A DNA stretch of 64,000 nt from Fibrobacterota bacterium (GTDB lineage: Bacteria; Fibrobacterota; Fibrobacteria; UBA11236). Positions 54,881-63,699 of the stretch are shown here, piece after piece. The notes under the pieces were generated by a model. The model was not told where the DNA came from. It searched no databases and saw nothing but the letters and a program-made list of their open reading frames with translations. Location: the NCBI GenBank assembly GCA_019509785.1, contig JAEKLQ010000049.1, forward strand, positions 32,821 to 96,820, in the 5' to 3' direction. The translations under genes and the position numbers were made by a program. How positions within the stretch are numbered: position 1 is the stretch's first letter; the number at the start of each line of letters is the position of its first letter.

Positions 54881-55621
54881 ATGCGCTTCCTCCTCGCCCT
54901 TCACGATGTTTGGCCCGGGAACTTTCACCTGGCGGCGGGCTACTTGGAGCGCTTGCGATCCTTGGGCGCGCGGCGCATCGCCCTGCTCGTGGTTCCGGCC
55001 TACCATGGCGCTCCGCCCATGGACGCCAGCGCGGAGTTCGTCGCCTGGCTGCGCGAGGAGAGCGGCCGCGGCACCGAATTGTTCCTGCATGGTTATCATC
55101 ATTGGATGGGAGAGCTCGCGCGACGGGGAGCCTTCGGGGCGCGGCGCAACGCCTGGGGCCGCTGGGTAAACCGCCATATGGTGGAAAGCGAAGCGGAGTT
55201 TTCCGGGCTGCCGAGGACGGCCCAGGCCGGCATTCTTTCGGAGGGGTTGGCTTCCTGGCGTCGCACCGCCCTCCCCTTGGCCGGGTTCGTCGCGCCGACC
55301 TGGCATGGCGCTCCCGAAGCATCCCGCATGCGCGCGGAAGGCCTCATGCTCTGGGAGACGCGCTTTCGTCTGCATCATCTGCCCACGGCGCGGGCGCGCT
55401 TCGTTCCGCCGCTGGCCTGGGGCAAATCCGGTTCCGGGGGAAACCCCAAGTTGGCCGGCGGTTCGGCTTGGCTCGCGGCCCTCTTGCGGGTCCCGCTCAT
55501 CAAGGTGGCATTGCATCCCGGCGATCTGGAAGGGGGCAACGCCGAGCCGGTATTGGAGCGCGTATTCGCCGCGGGCGAAAACGCGGGCTATGGTGAGGTT
55601 TTCAAGGTCACGGCGCCGTGA
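54881..55621 (+). CDS. DUF2334 polysaccharide-deacetylase-like protein
   Basis: A 246-residue protein. The N-terminal LLALHDVWPGN supplies the Asp of the deacetylase fold, and LFLHGYHHW gives the HxxxH-like metal site. A C-terminal KVALHPGDLE His is also conserved. This matches DUF2334, a putative NodB-like deacetylase. The substrate is unknown. ATG at 54881, divergent from gph by 42 bases; its 3' end overlaps the lipoprotein gene tail to tail by 14 bases. Confidence 0.85.
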   Translation: MRFLLALHDVWPGNFHLAAGYLERLRSLGARRIALLVVPAYHGAPPMDASAEFVAWLREESGRGTELFLHGYHHWMGELARRGAFGARRNAWGRWVNRHMVESEAEFSGLPRTAQAGILSEGLASWRRTALPLAGFVAPTWHGAPEASRMRAEGLMLWETRFRLHHLPTARARFVPPLAWGKSGSGGNPKLAGGSAWLAALLRVPLIKVALHPGDLEGGNAEPVLERVFAAGENAGYGEVFKVTAP

Positions 55622-55982
55622 CGGTGACGTTGACCGAGGTTTGCGATACCAGGTTGCTCTTGGTATCCGTGGCCTTCACTTCCGCGGTCCCCGCTTTCCG
55701 TCCCACCAAACGCTTGTCTTCGAACACCCCGACCACGGTCGTATCCGAGCTGACCAGCCGGTAGGCGGAATAATCCGCGGTTTTACTCGTCTTTCCGTTG
55801 GCGAGGATGACGGTCTTGGAGACGATCCAGAATGAGCTGGTGTCGCCGACGCGGAAGGGTGCGGGAAGGGGCGAGGATTCGATGTCGAGGCTATCGCCCT
55901 TTTGGGGTTCGGTTCCGCATCCCGCCAGAGCGGTCAAACCACCGAGAAGGAAAGCGGCGAAGAGGGAATGGCGTTTCCGCAT
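55608..55982 (-). CDS. Lipoprotein with Ig-like (BIG2-type) domain
   Basis: A 124-residue protein with a good lipobox (GGLTALAGC, Cys at residue 22) and a mature beta-rich domain ending VGRKAGTAEVKATDTKS, reminiscent of bacterial Ig-like group 2 domains. It is predicted to be anchored in a membrane and exposed to the periplasm or surface. CTGGAG precedes the ATG at 55982. No function can be assigned. Confidence 0.75.
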   Translation of the reverse strand: MRKRHSLFAAFLLGGLTALAGCGTEPQKGDSLDIESSPLPAPFRVGDTSSFWIVSKTVILANGKTSKTADYSAYRLVSSDTTVVGVFEDKRLVGRKAGTAEVKATDTKSNLVSQTSVNVTVTAP

Positions 55983-56020
55983 AGAGTCTCCAGTTTCCGG
56001 TTTAGCGCCTTCTGAATCTA

Positions 56021-56845
56021 TCAAATCGAGTTCCGCCAGTCACGGCGGAGTTCCTCGGCGACGGGAGCATGGGCCGCGGCCGCCATGTTCTCGGCCAGAT
56101 GGGCGGGATCCCCGGTCGCGGGGATGACGCAGGTGACGGCCGGATGGGCCAAGACGAAATCCAGAAAGATCGCGCTCCAGCTTTCCAGGCCGGCGGCGCG
56201 GGCGCTTTCAGGTACTTTACGGCCGCGGACCTTGCGGAAGAGGGCGCCTTCCCCGAAGGGCCGGTTGATCAATACCGCGATCTTCTGGTCCAGGGCGAAG
56301 GGCAATAAGCGGTCTTCCGCTTCCGGCTCTTCCAAAGAGTAATTGATCTGGATGAAGTCGGGCCGGGTCTCCGAAGCCACCCTTTCCAGTTCCGCATGGG
56401 CTCCCGCTTGGTAATGGGTCAGGCCCCAATAACGGATACGGCCCGCGGCCTTCCATTCCCTCAAAGTCGGGACGTGGGAACGCCAGTCGACCAGGTTATG
56501 CACTTGCATCAGATCCAAGGTCGTCCGCCGCAGCAACCGGAAGGAATTTTCCATTTGCGCGATGCCTTGGGACCGGCCTTGGGTCCAAACCTTGGTGGCT
56601 ACGAAGGCGGGAATCGCGCCGGGGGCGGCGCCGGGGGCGGGCAGTAATTGGCCCAAAGCGGCTTCGGCCTGCCCGTACATCGGCGAAGTATCGATGACCC
56701 GGCCGCCGCCGGCGAAAAAGGCGTTCAGGATCGGTTGTAATCGGTTTCGCTCGGGACCGGGAGCCGCGTCGAAGGTTTTCCAACTGCCCATTCCATAGAC
56801 GGGCAGGGATTCACCGCTTGAGAGGGTTCGGATCGGTAACGTCAT
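56021..56845 (-). CDS. Aldo/keto reductase family protein
   Basis: A 274-residue TIM-barrel oxidoreductase. RVIDTSPMYGQAE supplies the conserved Asp and Tyr, VATKVW the Lys, and LMQVHN the His. It should reduce aldehydes or ketones with NADPH. The ATG at 56845 follows a GGGGGG stretch with good spacing; the in-frame extension upstream to 57205 is a shadow of the peptidase gene on the other strand. Confidence 0.88.
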   Translation of the reverse strand: MTLPIRTLSSGESLPVYGMGSWKTFDAAPGPERNRLQPILNAFFAGGGRVIDTSPMYGQAEAALGQLLPAPGAAPGAIPAFVATKVWTQGRSQGIAQMENSFRLLRRTTLDLMQVHNLVDWRSHVPTLREWKAAGRIRYWGLTHYQAGAHAELERVASETRPDFIQINYSLEEPEAEDRLLPFALDQKIAVLINRPFGEGALFRKVRGRKVPESARAAGLESWSAIFLDFVLAHPAVTCVIPATGDPAHLAENMAAAAHAPVAEELRRDWRNSI

Positions 56846-56920
56846 GAAATCCCCCCGGCTAAGGTGGGAGAATATAATTTTCAGCCTGGTCCGCCGCCCG
56901 GAGCGGACCGCGGGAGAAAT

Positions 56921-58084
56921 ATGATTAAATGGATGGGCTTGGCGGTTGCCTTGGTATGCGCGTCGGCGCACGCCGATGCGGGGGTGAAAGACAGCACCAA
57001 TGGTTGGGGTTACGGGTACGATTCGCTCCTGCACGATCTCGGGGTCTGGCGCCAGGACTCCAATGTCCGCATCGATTCCGTCGGCGCCAGCGTCCAGGGA
57101 CGCGCCCTGTGGATGGTCTCCATCACCGCGCCCGGGGACAGCCTGGATCGCCATGGTGAACTCACGGACCGCAAACATCGCGTATTCATCCATGCGCGGA
57201 CGCATCCTGCCGAGGTCCAGGCCCTGTGGGTGGCCCGCGAATCCATCCGCTTCCTGCTTTCCGACGACGCGAAGGCCAAAGAGCTACGCCGCGATTACAT
57301 ATTCAACGTCATCCCCATGTATAATCCCGACGGCGTGGAGCTTGGAAAGGCGCGCCAGAACGCCCATGACGTGGATCTGGAAAGCAATTGGGACGAGAAT
57401 CCGATGGAGCCCGAACCCACCGCCCTGAAGAAGACCTTCATGGCTTTCATGGATGGCCCCATACCCATCGAAGTCGCGCTGAACCTGCACGCGGACTCGT
57501 ACAATTGCGCGCGTTTCTTCTTCTTCCATTACGCCGCCGGGACCTCCGCCCACTATGCCGATTTGGAAAAGGCATATATCGCCGGGGTACAGGCCCATTA
57601 CCCGGGCGGGCTCAAGGATTGGGATTTCGTGGAGAGCTGGGCCACCGGCACGGTAACCCATTACCCGGAAGGGTTCTGGTGGGTGAACCACGGCGATAAG
57701 GTCCTCGCGCTCACTTATGAGGACAAGAATACCCTGACACAGGCCGGATCCGATTGCCTGGACGCGGGCGGATACGATTCGACCGGGACTGCCTTGGCGC
57801 TTGGCTCGGTCGATTACATCAAGGCCCGTATCCTGGCCCCGATCCTGGCACGGACCAGTCCGGTAACCCGGATGTTACTGCAAGGGGAGGGCGTCCGCTT
57901 TCCTTCCGGCCTGGCCGCGCGCTGGGAGATCCTGGATCCCCGCGGGAGACGGCTCGCCGCGGGCGCATTCGGGCGCGATGGCGGTTTGCTGGCCTGGAAC
58001 CAAATGCCCGATGCCCCCGTACGCATCCTGTCCATGCTTCCCGAGTCCGGACCCGCGGAACGGCTAATCCTGCCGCTCCGATAG
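56921..58084 (+). CDS. M14 zinc carboxypeptidase family protein
   Basis: A 387-residue protein with a signal peptide (about residues 1-20). Zinc ligands are His95 and Glu98 in ARTHPAEVQ and a later His in NLHADSYN; the catalytic Glu is in LTYEDKNT. AHDVDLESNW corresponds to the substrate-binding DLNRNW region of M14 peptidases with an altered Arg. It is predicted to act in the periplasm or outside the cell on peptides. GGGAG precedes the ATG at 56921. Confidence 0.88.
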   Translation: MIKWMGLAVALVCASAHADAGVKDSTNGWGYGYDSLLHDLGVWRQDSNVRIDSVGASVQGRALWMVSITAPGDSLDRHGELTDRKHRVFIHARTHPAEVQALWVARESIRFLLSDDAKAKELRRDYIFNVIPMYNPDGVELGKARQNAHDVDLESNWDENPMEPEPTALKKTFMAFMDGPIPIEVALNLHADSYNCARFFFFHYAAGTSAHYADLEKAYIAGVQAHYPGGLKDWDFVESWATGTVTHYPEGFWWVNHGDKVLALTYEDKNTLTQAGSDCLDAGGYDSTGTALALGSVDYIKARILAPILARTSPVTRMLLQGEGVRFPSGLAARWEILDPRGRRLAAGAFGRDGGLLAWNQMPDAPVRILSMLPESGPAERLILPLR

Positions 58085-58182
58085 CCGCGCCGCTTTCGGG
58101 CCTTGGGGACTTTGGGGACTCTGCGCTCCGGGGGTCGCGGCGGAACTTGACGCGGGTAGGGGTTAGAGTAGTTTTCGGATCG

Positions 58183-58698
58183 ATGGGCATGCGATCCTTC
58201 CTCTCCCTAATCTTACTAGGGCTCCTAGCGCCGGGCCGCGCCTGGTGCGATCCCGCGCCTTCCCCGGCGGGCGAAGCTGCTTTGCTGCAACCCGTTCCGG
58301 CGGTGATGGACTCCCAGCGGGTTGCCGCCCATCGCGTGGACATGGACGAGAAGATCAACGAGAAGATCGCGGCGGCTTATCGGGAACATGCGCCTTTGGC
58401 GTTGTTCTCTCTCGGTTCGCTGGCCGTCGGAGGCGCATTCTACGCCATCGGGCATGGGGCCGATGGTTCGCGCTCCGCCAACGCGTCGGCCGATCGGTCG
58501 CAGTTGAAGGCCGTGGTTTCGGTCGCGGGAATCAGCGCCTTGCTCGCCGCCGGATCCTATTTCTATTACGTGCATCGGGCCAAGGCCCGGGCCGAAGCGG
58601 AACCGCAATGGGATGCCGCGTTGATGGGCGCGCCCGACGGCGCGGGCGGCATCGCCATGGGCGCGCGGCTGACCCTGGCGCTATCTTCCCTTCGCTAA
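58183..58698 (+). CDS. Hypothetical exported membrane protein (171 aa)
   Basis: A signal peptide (SFLSLILLGLLAPGRAW) is followed by a helical region, then two predicted transmembrane segments (ALFSLGSLAVGGAFYAIG and VVSVAGISALLAAGSYFYY) and a Gly/Ala-rich end. No family recognised. The start is either ATG 58183 or ATG 58189; neither has a clear ribosome binding site. It stands alone between the M14 peptidase and nadA genes. Confidence 0.6.
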   Translation: MGMRSFLSLILLGLLAPGRAWCDPAPSPAGEAALLQPVPAVMDSQRVAAHRVDMDEKINEKIAAAYREHAPLALFSLGSLAVGGAFYAIGHGADGSRSANASADRSQLKAVVSVAGISALLAAGSYFYYVHRAKARAEAEPQWDAALMGAPDGAGGIAMGARLTLALSSLR

Positions 58699-58764
58699 TT
58701 TCTAGATTGTTTACATCGGCTTCCGACGGTTGCGCGAACGCCGCCGGGGCAGGGAAGATCGCCC

Positions 58765-59835
58765 ATGATGACCGCAGAACAACTCCAGGACCGCCTCGCC
58801 AACGTCAAAATCAACGGCGCCGCCTGTACCTATACCCTCGAGAAATGCGAATCCCTGGTCCCCTTGATCAACGCCATCAACGAGATCAAGAAGCAGAAGA
58901 ACGCGGTCATCCTGGCCCATTCCTACGTGGCCCCGGAGATCGTCTACGGCGTGGCCGATTTCACGGGCGATTCCTACGGCTTGAGCAAGGACGCCATGGG
59001 GACGTCGGCCAAGACCATCGTGTTCGCCGCGGTGAAATTCATGGGGGAAACCGCGAAGATATTGAATCCGGACAAGGAAGTTCTGATTCCCGGGCGCGAT
59101 CCGGGCTGCACCTTGGCGGACGCGGTGACCGGCGCGGACGTGCGAGCCTTGCGCGCGAAATTCCCCGCGCATAGCTTCGTCTGCTACATCAACACCACGG
59201 CGGACGTGAAAGCCGAGTGCGACGTCTGCGTGACCTCGTCCAACGTGTACGACATCGTCGAGGCCATCCCCAACGACAAGATCTATTTCCTGCCAGACAA
59301 GCTGATGGGGAAGAACATCCAGGACGAAATGGCCCGCCGCGGCGTACGCAAAGAAGTTCTCCTCTACGAGGGCACTTGCTACGTCCACGAAGAATACGAT
59401 CCCGAAATGGTGACCTTCCTGCGTATGAAATTCCCCGGCGTGGAAGTCGTGACGCATCCCGAATGCGGCTCGGGCGTGGTGAAGTCTTCCGACTACGTGG
59501 GCAGCACCTCGCAGATGCTCAAGCACGTGGCGCAGTCCAAGAAGAAGGATTTCCTGGTGCTGACCGAATGCGGCCTGGTCTCGCGCTTACAGGCGGAGCA
59601 TCCTGATAAGAACTTCGTGGGCTCCTGCACCATGTGCAAATACATGAAGTCGAATACCCTGCAGGACATCCTGCGCGTGCTGATCCAGCCCCGCCCCGAA
59701 GATCGCATCGTCCTCGAAGAAGGCTTGCGTAAGCGCGCCTTGGGCTCCATCGAGGCGATGTTCCGGTATACCGAAGGCGCAGCTTTTGCGTCCGGCGCTG
59801 CCTCGGCGACCGGCGCCATCCCCCGGCGCGCCTGA
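58765..59835 (+). CDS. nadA: Quinolinate synthase
   Basis: A 356-residue 4Fe-4S enzyme that condenses iminoaspartate with dihydroxyacetone phosphate to quinolinate in NAD synthesis. Cluster ligands are visible in GRDPGCTLA, THPECGSGV and GSCTMCKYM. NAVILAHSYVAPEI is a substrate-binding segment. ATG at 58765. The PfkB kinase gene follows after 5 bases. nadB and nadC are not in the window. Confidence 0.95.
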   Translation: MMTAEQLQDRLANVKINGAACTYTLEKCESLVPLINAINEIKKQKNAVILAHSYVAPEIVYGVADFTGDSYGLSKDAMGTSAKTIVFAAVKFMGETAKILNPDKEVLIPGRDPGCTLADAVTGADVRALRAKFPAHSFVCYINTTADVKAECDVCVTSSNVYDIVEAIPNDKIYFLPDKLMGKNIQDEMARRGVRKEVLLYEGTCYVHEEYDPEMVTFLRMKFPGVEVVTHPECGSGVVKSSDYVGSTSQMLKHVAQSKKKDFLVLTECGLVSRLQAEHPDKNFVGSCTMCKYMKSNTLQDILRVLIQPRPEDRIVLEEGLRKRALGSIEAMFRYTEGAAFASGAASATGAIPRRA

Positions 59836-59840
59836 TCCCG

Positions 59841-61059
59841 ATGCCCAGCCACGCGTTCCGCGTCCATGGCGCCGGCTCCGGCCTCGCCGATTGGATCCAT
59901 GGGCCTGTCGACTTCGCTTCGCCTCGGCTCAACCCCTACCGATCCCGCGCGCCCGGGGATGGCGGCTTGGCCATGGGCAAGGTCACTTTCCGGGAAGACT
60001 TGTTGGAGCTCGCCGCGCGACGTCGCGCGGAGGGCGAGCCGGCCCGCTTGGCCTGGGAAGATATCCTGTCGGACATACTCGGACCGGAGGCTCCTCCTCC
60101 CGCATTCAACGTGGGCGGCCCCGCCCTGGCTTCCTTGACCTTGGCGGCCCAACTGCTTCGGCCCGCCCGGGTCCCGGTCACCTACTATGGCGCATCCGGG
60201 GACGATGCGGAAGGGGCGCGCATCCGGCTTGCCTTGGCGCAAACGCCTTTGGACATGACATGCTTCCGTCGACGGCCGGGCCGCACCACGGCGGCCCACG
60301 TCTTTTCCGATCCGAAGGCGGGAGGGGGAGCGGGGGATCGTTTTTTCGTGCATTGCCAAGGCGCGGATGCGCCGATGGAGGACGTCTTCAACGGGGAGTC
60401 GTTCTTCCAGGCCGTGTTCAACGTATACGCGGGCACGGTGCAGGTGCCCGCATTGCATCGCGAGTTGCCGTCGCTGCTCGAGAAGAGCCGGCGGCGCGGC
60501 GCGCTGACCGTGGTGGGAGCGGTTTACGATCATGCCGCGGAGAAGTCCGCGCCCGGCCGCCCTTGGCCGATGGGGGACCAGAGCGGGGATGAACGCAGCG
60601 GGGGCTTGGGAAGCGCGCTCGAGGCTTGGCACCATATCGATCTTCTGGTCGCCGATGCCGAAGAGATCCGCGGGCTGGCGGGACTGCTTGCCGCGCCCTT
60701 TGATGGCGGGGCTTCCGTAGCTGCCGCGGCTACCAACGCCGCCGCGGGTTCCATAGAAGCTTCAGTGCAAGCGCTCTTCGATCGGGGCTTGGGCGCGGCC
60801 GTTGTGACACAAGGCGAGGGGCCGGTCTATTACCGATCCTTGGGCGGCCCTTTCGGCGAATGCCGGGGATGGGCGCGGCCCCATCCGGACCTGATCGCGG
60901 CGGCGCGGGATCCCCGTAACCCGGGCGATCGCCTGCATCGCCGGGGGACTGGCCTGCCAGCAAAGGGGCGGCCTGCGCCTGGAAGCGGCGCTCGGGGAGA
61001 ACCTAAGCCGCATCCGCGCTTACCAGCCCAAGGCCGCGCCGGCCGGCCGGCCTTGGTGA
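59841..61059 (+). CDS. PfkB-family carbohydrate kinase, frameshifted near the 3' end
   Basis: About 400 residues resembling ribokinase/PfkB proteins (FNVGGPALASLTLAAQLL and the VTYYGASGDDAEG segment). Frame 1 runs to about base 60940 with PDLIAAARDPRNPGDR, which resembles the ATP-binding motif. The continuation CIAGGLACQQRGGLRLEAAL lies in the next frame and ends at a TGA at 61057-61059. The shift (one extra base, about 60925-60950) makes the original frame run on into the DUF420 gene, giving a false 583-residue fusion. It could be a true mutation or a base error. Confidence 0.65.
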
Positions 61060-61070
61060 AAAGGACCTGC

Positions 61071-61592
61071 ATGACCACGCGCGCCTTCATGATCATAAAC
61101 GCCATCACCAGCTTTTTGGCGGTCGCCTTCCTGTTCTGGCTCCTTTACCTGCGCCGGGGCGCGGGGGATGCCTCGGCATTATCCTTCCTTCCCGCCGTAA
61201 ATGCCGGGCTCAACGCCACCACCTCCGTTTTCCTCATCCGGGGTTGGTTCGCCATCAAGGCCGGCGATCGCGAACTGCATGCCTTCTGCCAGAAAACCGC
61301 CTTCGTCTTTTCTTCGCTCTTCCTGGTCTGCTATATCCTCTACCATAGCGTCCACGGCGACAGCCATTATCCGGGCCATGGTTTACTGCGCGGCGTCTAT
61401 TTCTTCATCCTCATCTCCCACATCCTCCTCTCCATGGCGGCATTACCTATGGTCCTGGCGACTTTCTTCTTCGCCCTCACGCGGCAATTCGGGACGCATC
61501 GCAAGCTGGCCCGCATCACCTTTCCGATTTGGCTTTACGTTTCCCTGACCGGGGTCCTGGTTTTCGCGTTTTTGAAGTTGGCGCGCGCCTAG
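61071..61592 (+). CDS. DUF420 membrane protein (haem-copper oxidase assembly neighbour)
   Basis: A 173-residue protein with four or five transmembrane helices and conserved His residues (CYILYHSVHGDSHYPGHG, ILISHILLSMAALP) as in DUF420/CtaM-type proteins that associate with cytochrome oxidase assembly. The ATG at 61071 follows AAAAGGA with a 7-base spacer, a better start than the run-on from the kinase frame. ctaA and ctaB follow. Confidence 0.85.
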   Translation: MTTRAFMIINAITSFLAVAFLFWLLYLRRGAGDASALSFLPAVNAGLNATTSVFLIRGWFAIKAGDRELHAFCQKTAFVFSSLFLVCYILYHSVHGDSHYPGHGLLRGVYFFILISHILLSMAALPMVLATFFFALTRQFGTHRKLARITFPIWLYVSLTGVLVFAFLKLARA

Positions 61593-61690
61593 ATTCCCTA
61601 ATCCTAGGCACTTAGGCCCGGTCTCGCGGCATAGCCATCGCCCCCCGAATTTCCTAGTCTTCACCCGTCCATGGACATAGTAAGCGTGTT

Positions 61691-62686
61691 ATGAAATCCT
61701 TCGATGGTCCGCGCTACCGGCCCTGGCTCCATTCTTACGGAATCGCCTTGGCGGCCTGCACCTTCCTCCTGCTCTTCGCGGGCGGCATGGTTACCAGCAC
61801 CAATTCCGGATTATCCGTTCCCGATTGGCCCACCACTTTCGGCCGCAACATGTTCTTGTTCCCGCCTTCCATGATGAAGGGCGGCATCTTCTACGAGCAT
61901 GGCCATCGCCTCTTCGCTTCCTTGGTGGGATTGCTCGCCGTGGTCAATTGCCTCGCGTTCTGGTTCAAGGAAGACCGCGCCTGGTTGAAATGGACGGGCA
62001 CCTTCGGTTTGCTGCTGGTGATCGTACAAGGGGTGTTGGGCGGGCTGACCGTGAAATTCAAGTTGCCCATGGCGGTTTCCGCGGCCCATGCTTGTACCGC
62101 CGAGCTGTTCTTCGCGCTCACCGTGCTGATGGCCTTCGCGACCTCGCGCTCCTGGATGCGGGCCGGGGCGGCGCGGCCGTGGGCCCGGCGCGAACCGATG
62201 CTGGCCTTGGCTTTCTGCCTCGCCGCCTTCGCGCAGATCGCCATCGGCGCCGTCATGCGGCATAGCTATGCCGGCCTCGCCATTCCCACCTTCCCGCGGG
62301 CCTACGGGGAATGGATCCCGCCCTTCTGGAATTTCCCCATCGCCGTCCACTTCCTGCATTCGCGCGTCGGAGCGGGGTTGCTGGTGATCCTCGCAAGTTC
62401 CTTGATCGCGAGCGTACTCGCTTCCCGTGAAGCCCCGGCCATGGCGCGCCGCCTCGCGGTTTTCCTCGTATTCGCGTTGGCCGCGCAAATCATGCTGGGC
62501 ATCTTCACCATCTGGTCCGGGAAGGCCCCGGTGCCCGCCACCTTGCATCTTTCCGGAGGCGCACTGGTGTTCGCGACCGGATGGTTGCTTTTCCTGGCCC
62601 TCTGCCGCCTGCCGGCCCGAGGCGAATCGGCTAGGGCCGTTCCCGTCTCCCGCGCCATGTCCGCCAAAGGAGTCGCGACCGCATGA
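61691..62686 (+). CDS. ctaA: Haem A synthase (COX15/CtaA family)
   Basis: A 331-residue inner-membrane protein with eight predicted helices. GGMVTSTNSGLSVPDWP near the N terminus and the paired His segments (YEHGHRLFAS, SAAHACTAEL, FLHSRVGAGL, TLHLSGGAL) are typical of haem A synthase, which oxidises the haem O methyl group. ATG at 61691; its stop overlaps ctaB by four bases. Confidence 0.92.
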   Translation: MKSFDGPRYRPWLHSYGIALAACTFLLLFAGGMVTSTNSGLSVPDWPTTFGRNMFLFPPSMMKGGIFYEHGHRLFASLVGLLAVVNCLAFWFKEDRAWLKWTGTFGLLLVIVQGVLGGLTVKFKLPMAVSAAHACTAELFFALTVLMAFATSRSWMRAGAARPWARREPMLALAFCLAAFAQIAIGAVMRHSYAGLAIPTFPRAYGEWIPPFWNFPIAVHFLHSRVGAGLLVILASSLIASVLASREAPAMARRLAVFLVFALAAQIMLGIFTIWSGKAPVPATLHLSGGALVFATGWLLFLALCRLPARGESARAVPVSRAMSAKGVATA

Positions 62687-63603
62687 GCACCCTTTCGGCG
62701 ACCGCGCCCGCCAAGCGCCGCAAGCATCGGGTCGATGCCGGACCGGTTTCCTCTTTCGTCGAATTGATGAAGCTGAAGATGGTCTTCCACATCCTGATCA
62801 CCACCTTCGCGGGTTATTACCTCGGGGGAAAACTCGATTTGGATCTGCCGCGCATGTGGCATACCCTGCTCGGCACGGGCATCCTGGCCATCGGCGCCTT
62901 CGCCCTCAACCAGGCCATCGAGAAGGAATACGACAAGCTCATGGAGCGCACGCGCGAGCGCCCTTTGCCCACGGGACGGGTGGGGAAGACCGCGGCCCTG
63001 ATTTTCGGCGGCCTATGCACCGTGGGCGGAACCGCTTATTTGTGGCTGGCCGTGAATCCGCTTACGGCCGTGTTGGGCGCGCTGACCGTGATCCTGTATG
63101 CTGCCGTGTATACGCCAATGAAACGGCTCTCCAGCCTGAACACCTTGGTAGGCGCGGTGCCTGGTGCCTTGCCGCCCTTGATGGGATGGACGGCTGCCCA
63201 GGGTTCCATCGGCTTGGGCGGTATCCTGCTTTTCGCATTCCTCTTCTTCTGGCAATTGCCCCACTTCCTCGCGCTCGCCTTGATGTACAAGGATGACTAC
63301 CGCCTGGGCGGCTTCAAGATGCTGAGCGTCACCGATCCCACCGGCGAGGCTTGCTTCCGGCACATCCTTTCCCAAACCTTCACCTTGGTGCTGGTATCGC
63401 TTTTCCCCTTCGTGTTCCATCTTTCCGGCACCTGGTATCTCATGGTGGCCTTGCTCGGCGGGGGTTATTTCCTCCTCGCCGCCTTTTCGCTTTGGCGCCG
63501 CCGCGATCGGGCGGCCGCGCGCACGCTATTCTTCGCTTCGCTCGCTTACCTGCCCGCGCTCTTGCTGGCGATGGCCTGGGACAAAGCGATCGTTTTCATC
63601 TAG
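62683..63603 (+). CDS. ctaB: Protohaem IX farnesyltransferase
   Basis: A 306-residue UbiA-type prenyltransferase with about eight helices. The Asp-rich motifs are NQAIEKEYDKLMERTRERPL (first) and YKDDYRLGGFKML (second). It makes haem O for cytochrome oxidase. It overlaps ctaA by four bases. No oxidase subunits appear before the window ends. Confidence 0.93.
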   Translation: MSTLSATAPAKRRKHRVDAGPVSSFVELMKLKMVFHILITTFAGYYLGGKLDLDLPRMWHTLLGTGILAIGAFALNQAIEKEYDKLMERTRERPLPTGRVGKTAALIFGGLCTVGGTAYLWLAVNPLTAVLGALTVILYAAVYTPMKRLSSLNTLVGAVPGALPPLMGWTAAQGSIGLGGILLFAFLFFWQLPHFLALALMYKDDYRLGGFKMLSVTDPTGEACFRHILSQTFTLVLVSLFPFVFHLSGTWYLMVALLGGGYFLLAAFSLWRRRDRAAARTLFFASLAYLPALLLAMAWDKAIVFI

Positions 63604-63699
63604 CGCTTTCGCTTAGCGGACCTCCTGGTCCATAGAGCGGAGGTCATCGCGACAGCTTCGACGGACCGCATCCGTCGCGCGCGCGGGTCTGCGAAAGGT
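63604..63699. other. Intergenic region with small hairpins after ctaB
   Basis: The stretch holds GACCTCC/GGAGGTC (63619-63625, 63639-63645) and CGACGGA/TCCGTCG (63659-63665, 63671-63677). Neither is followed by a T run. No gene is visible between 63604 and 64000. Confidence 0.6.

Noticed and set aside
59841..61592. Kinase-DUF420 fusion protein
   Set aside because: The kinase C terminus is in another frame and DUF420 has its own good ribosome binding site and ATG, so the fusion is best explained by a frameshift.
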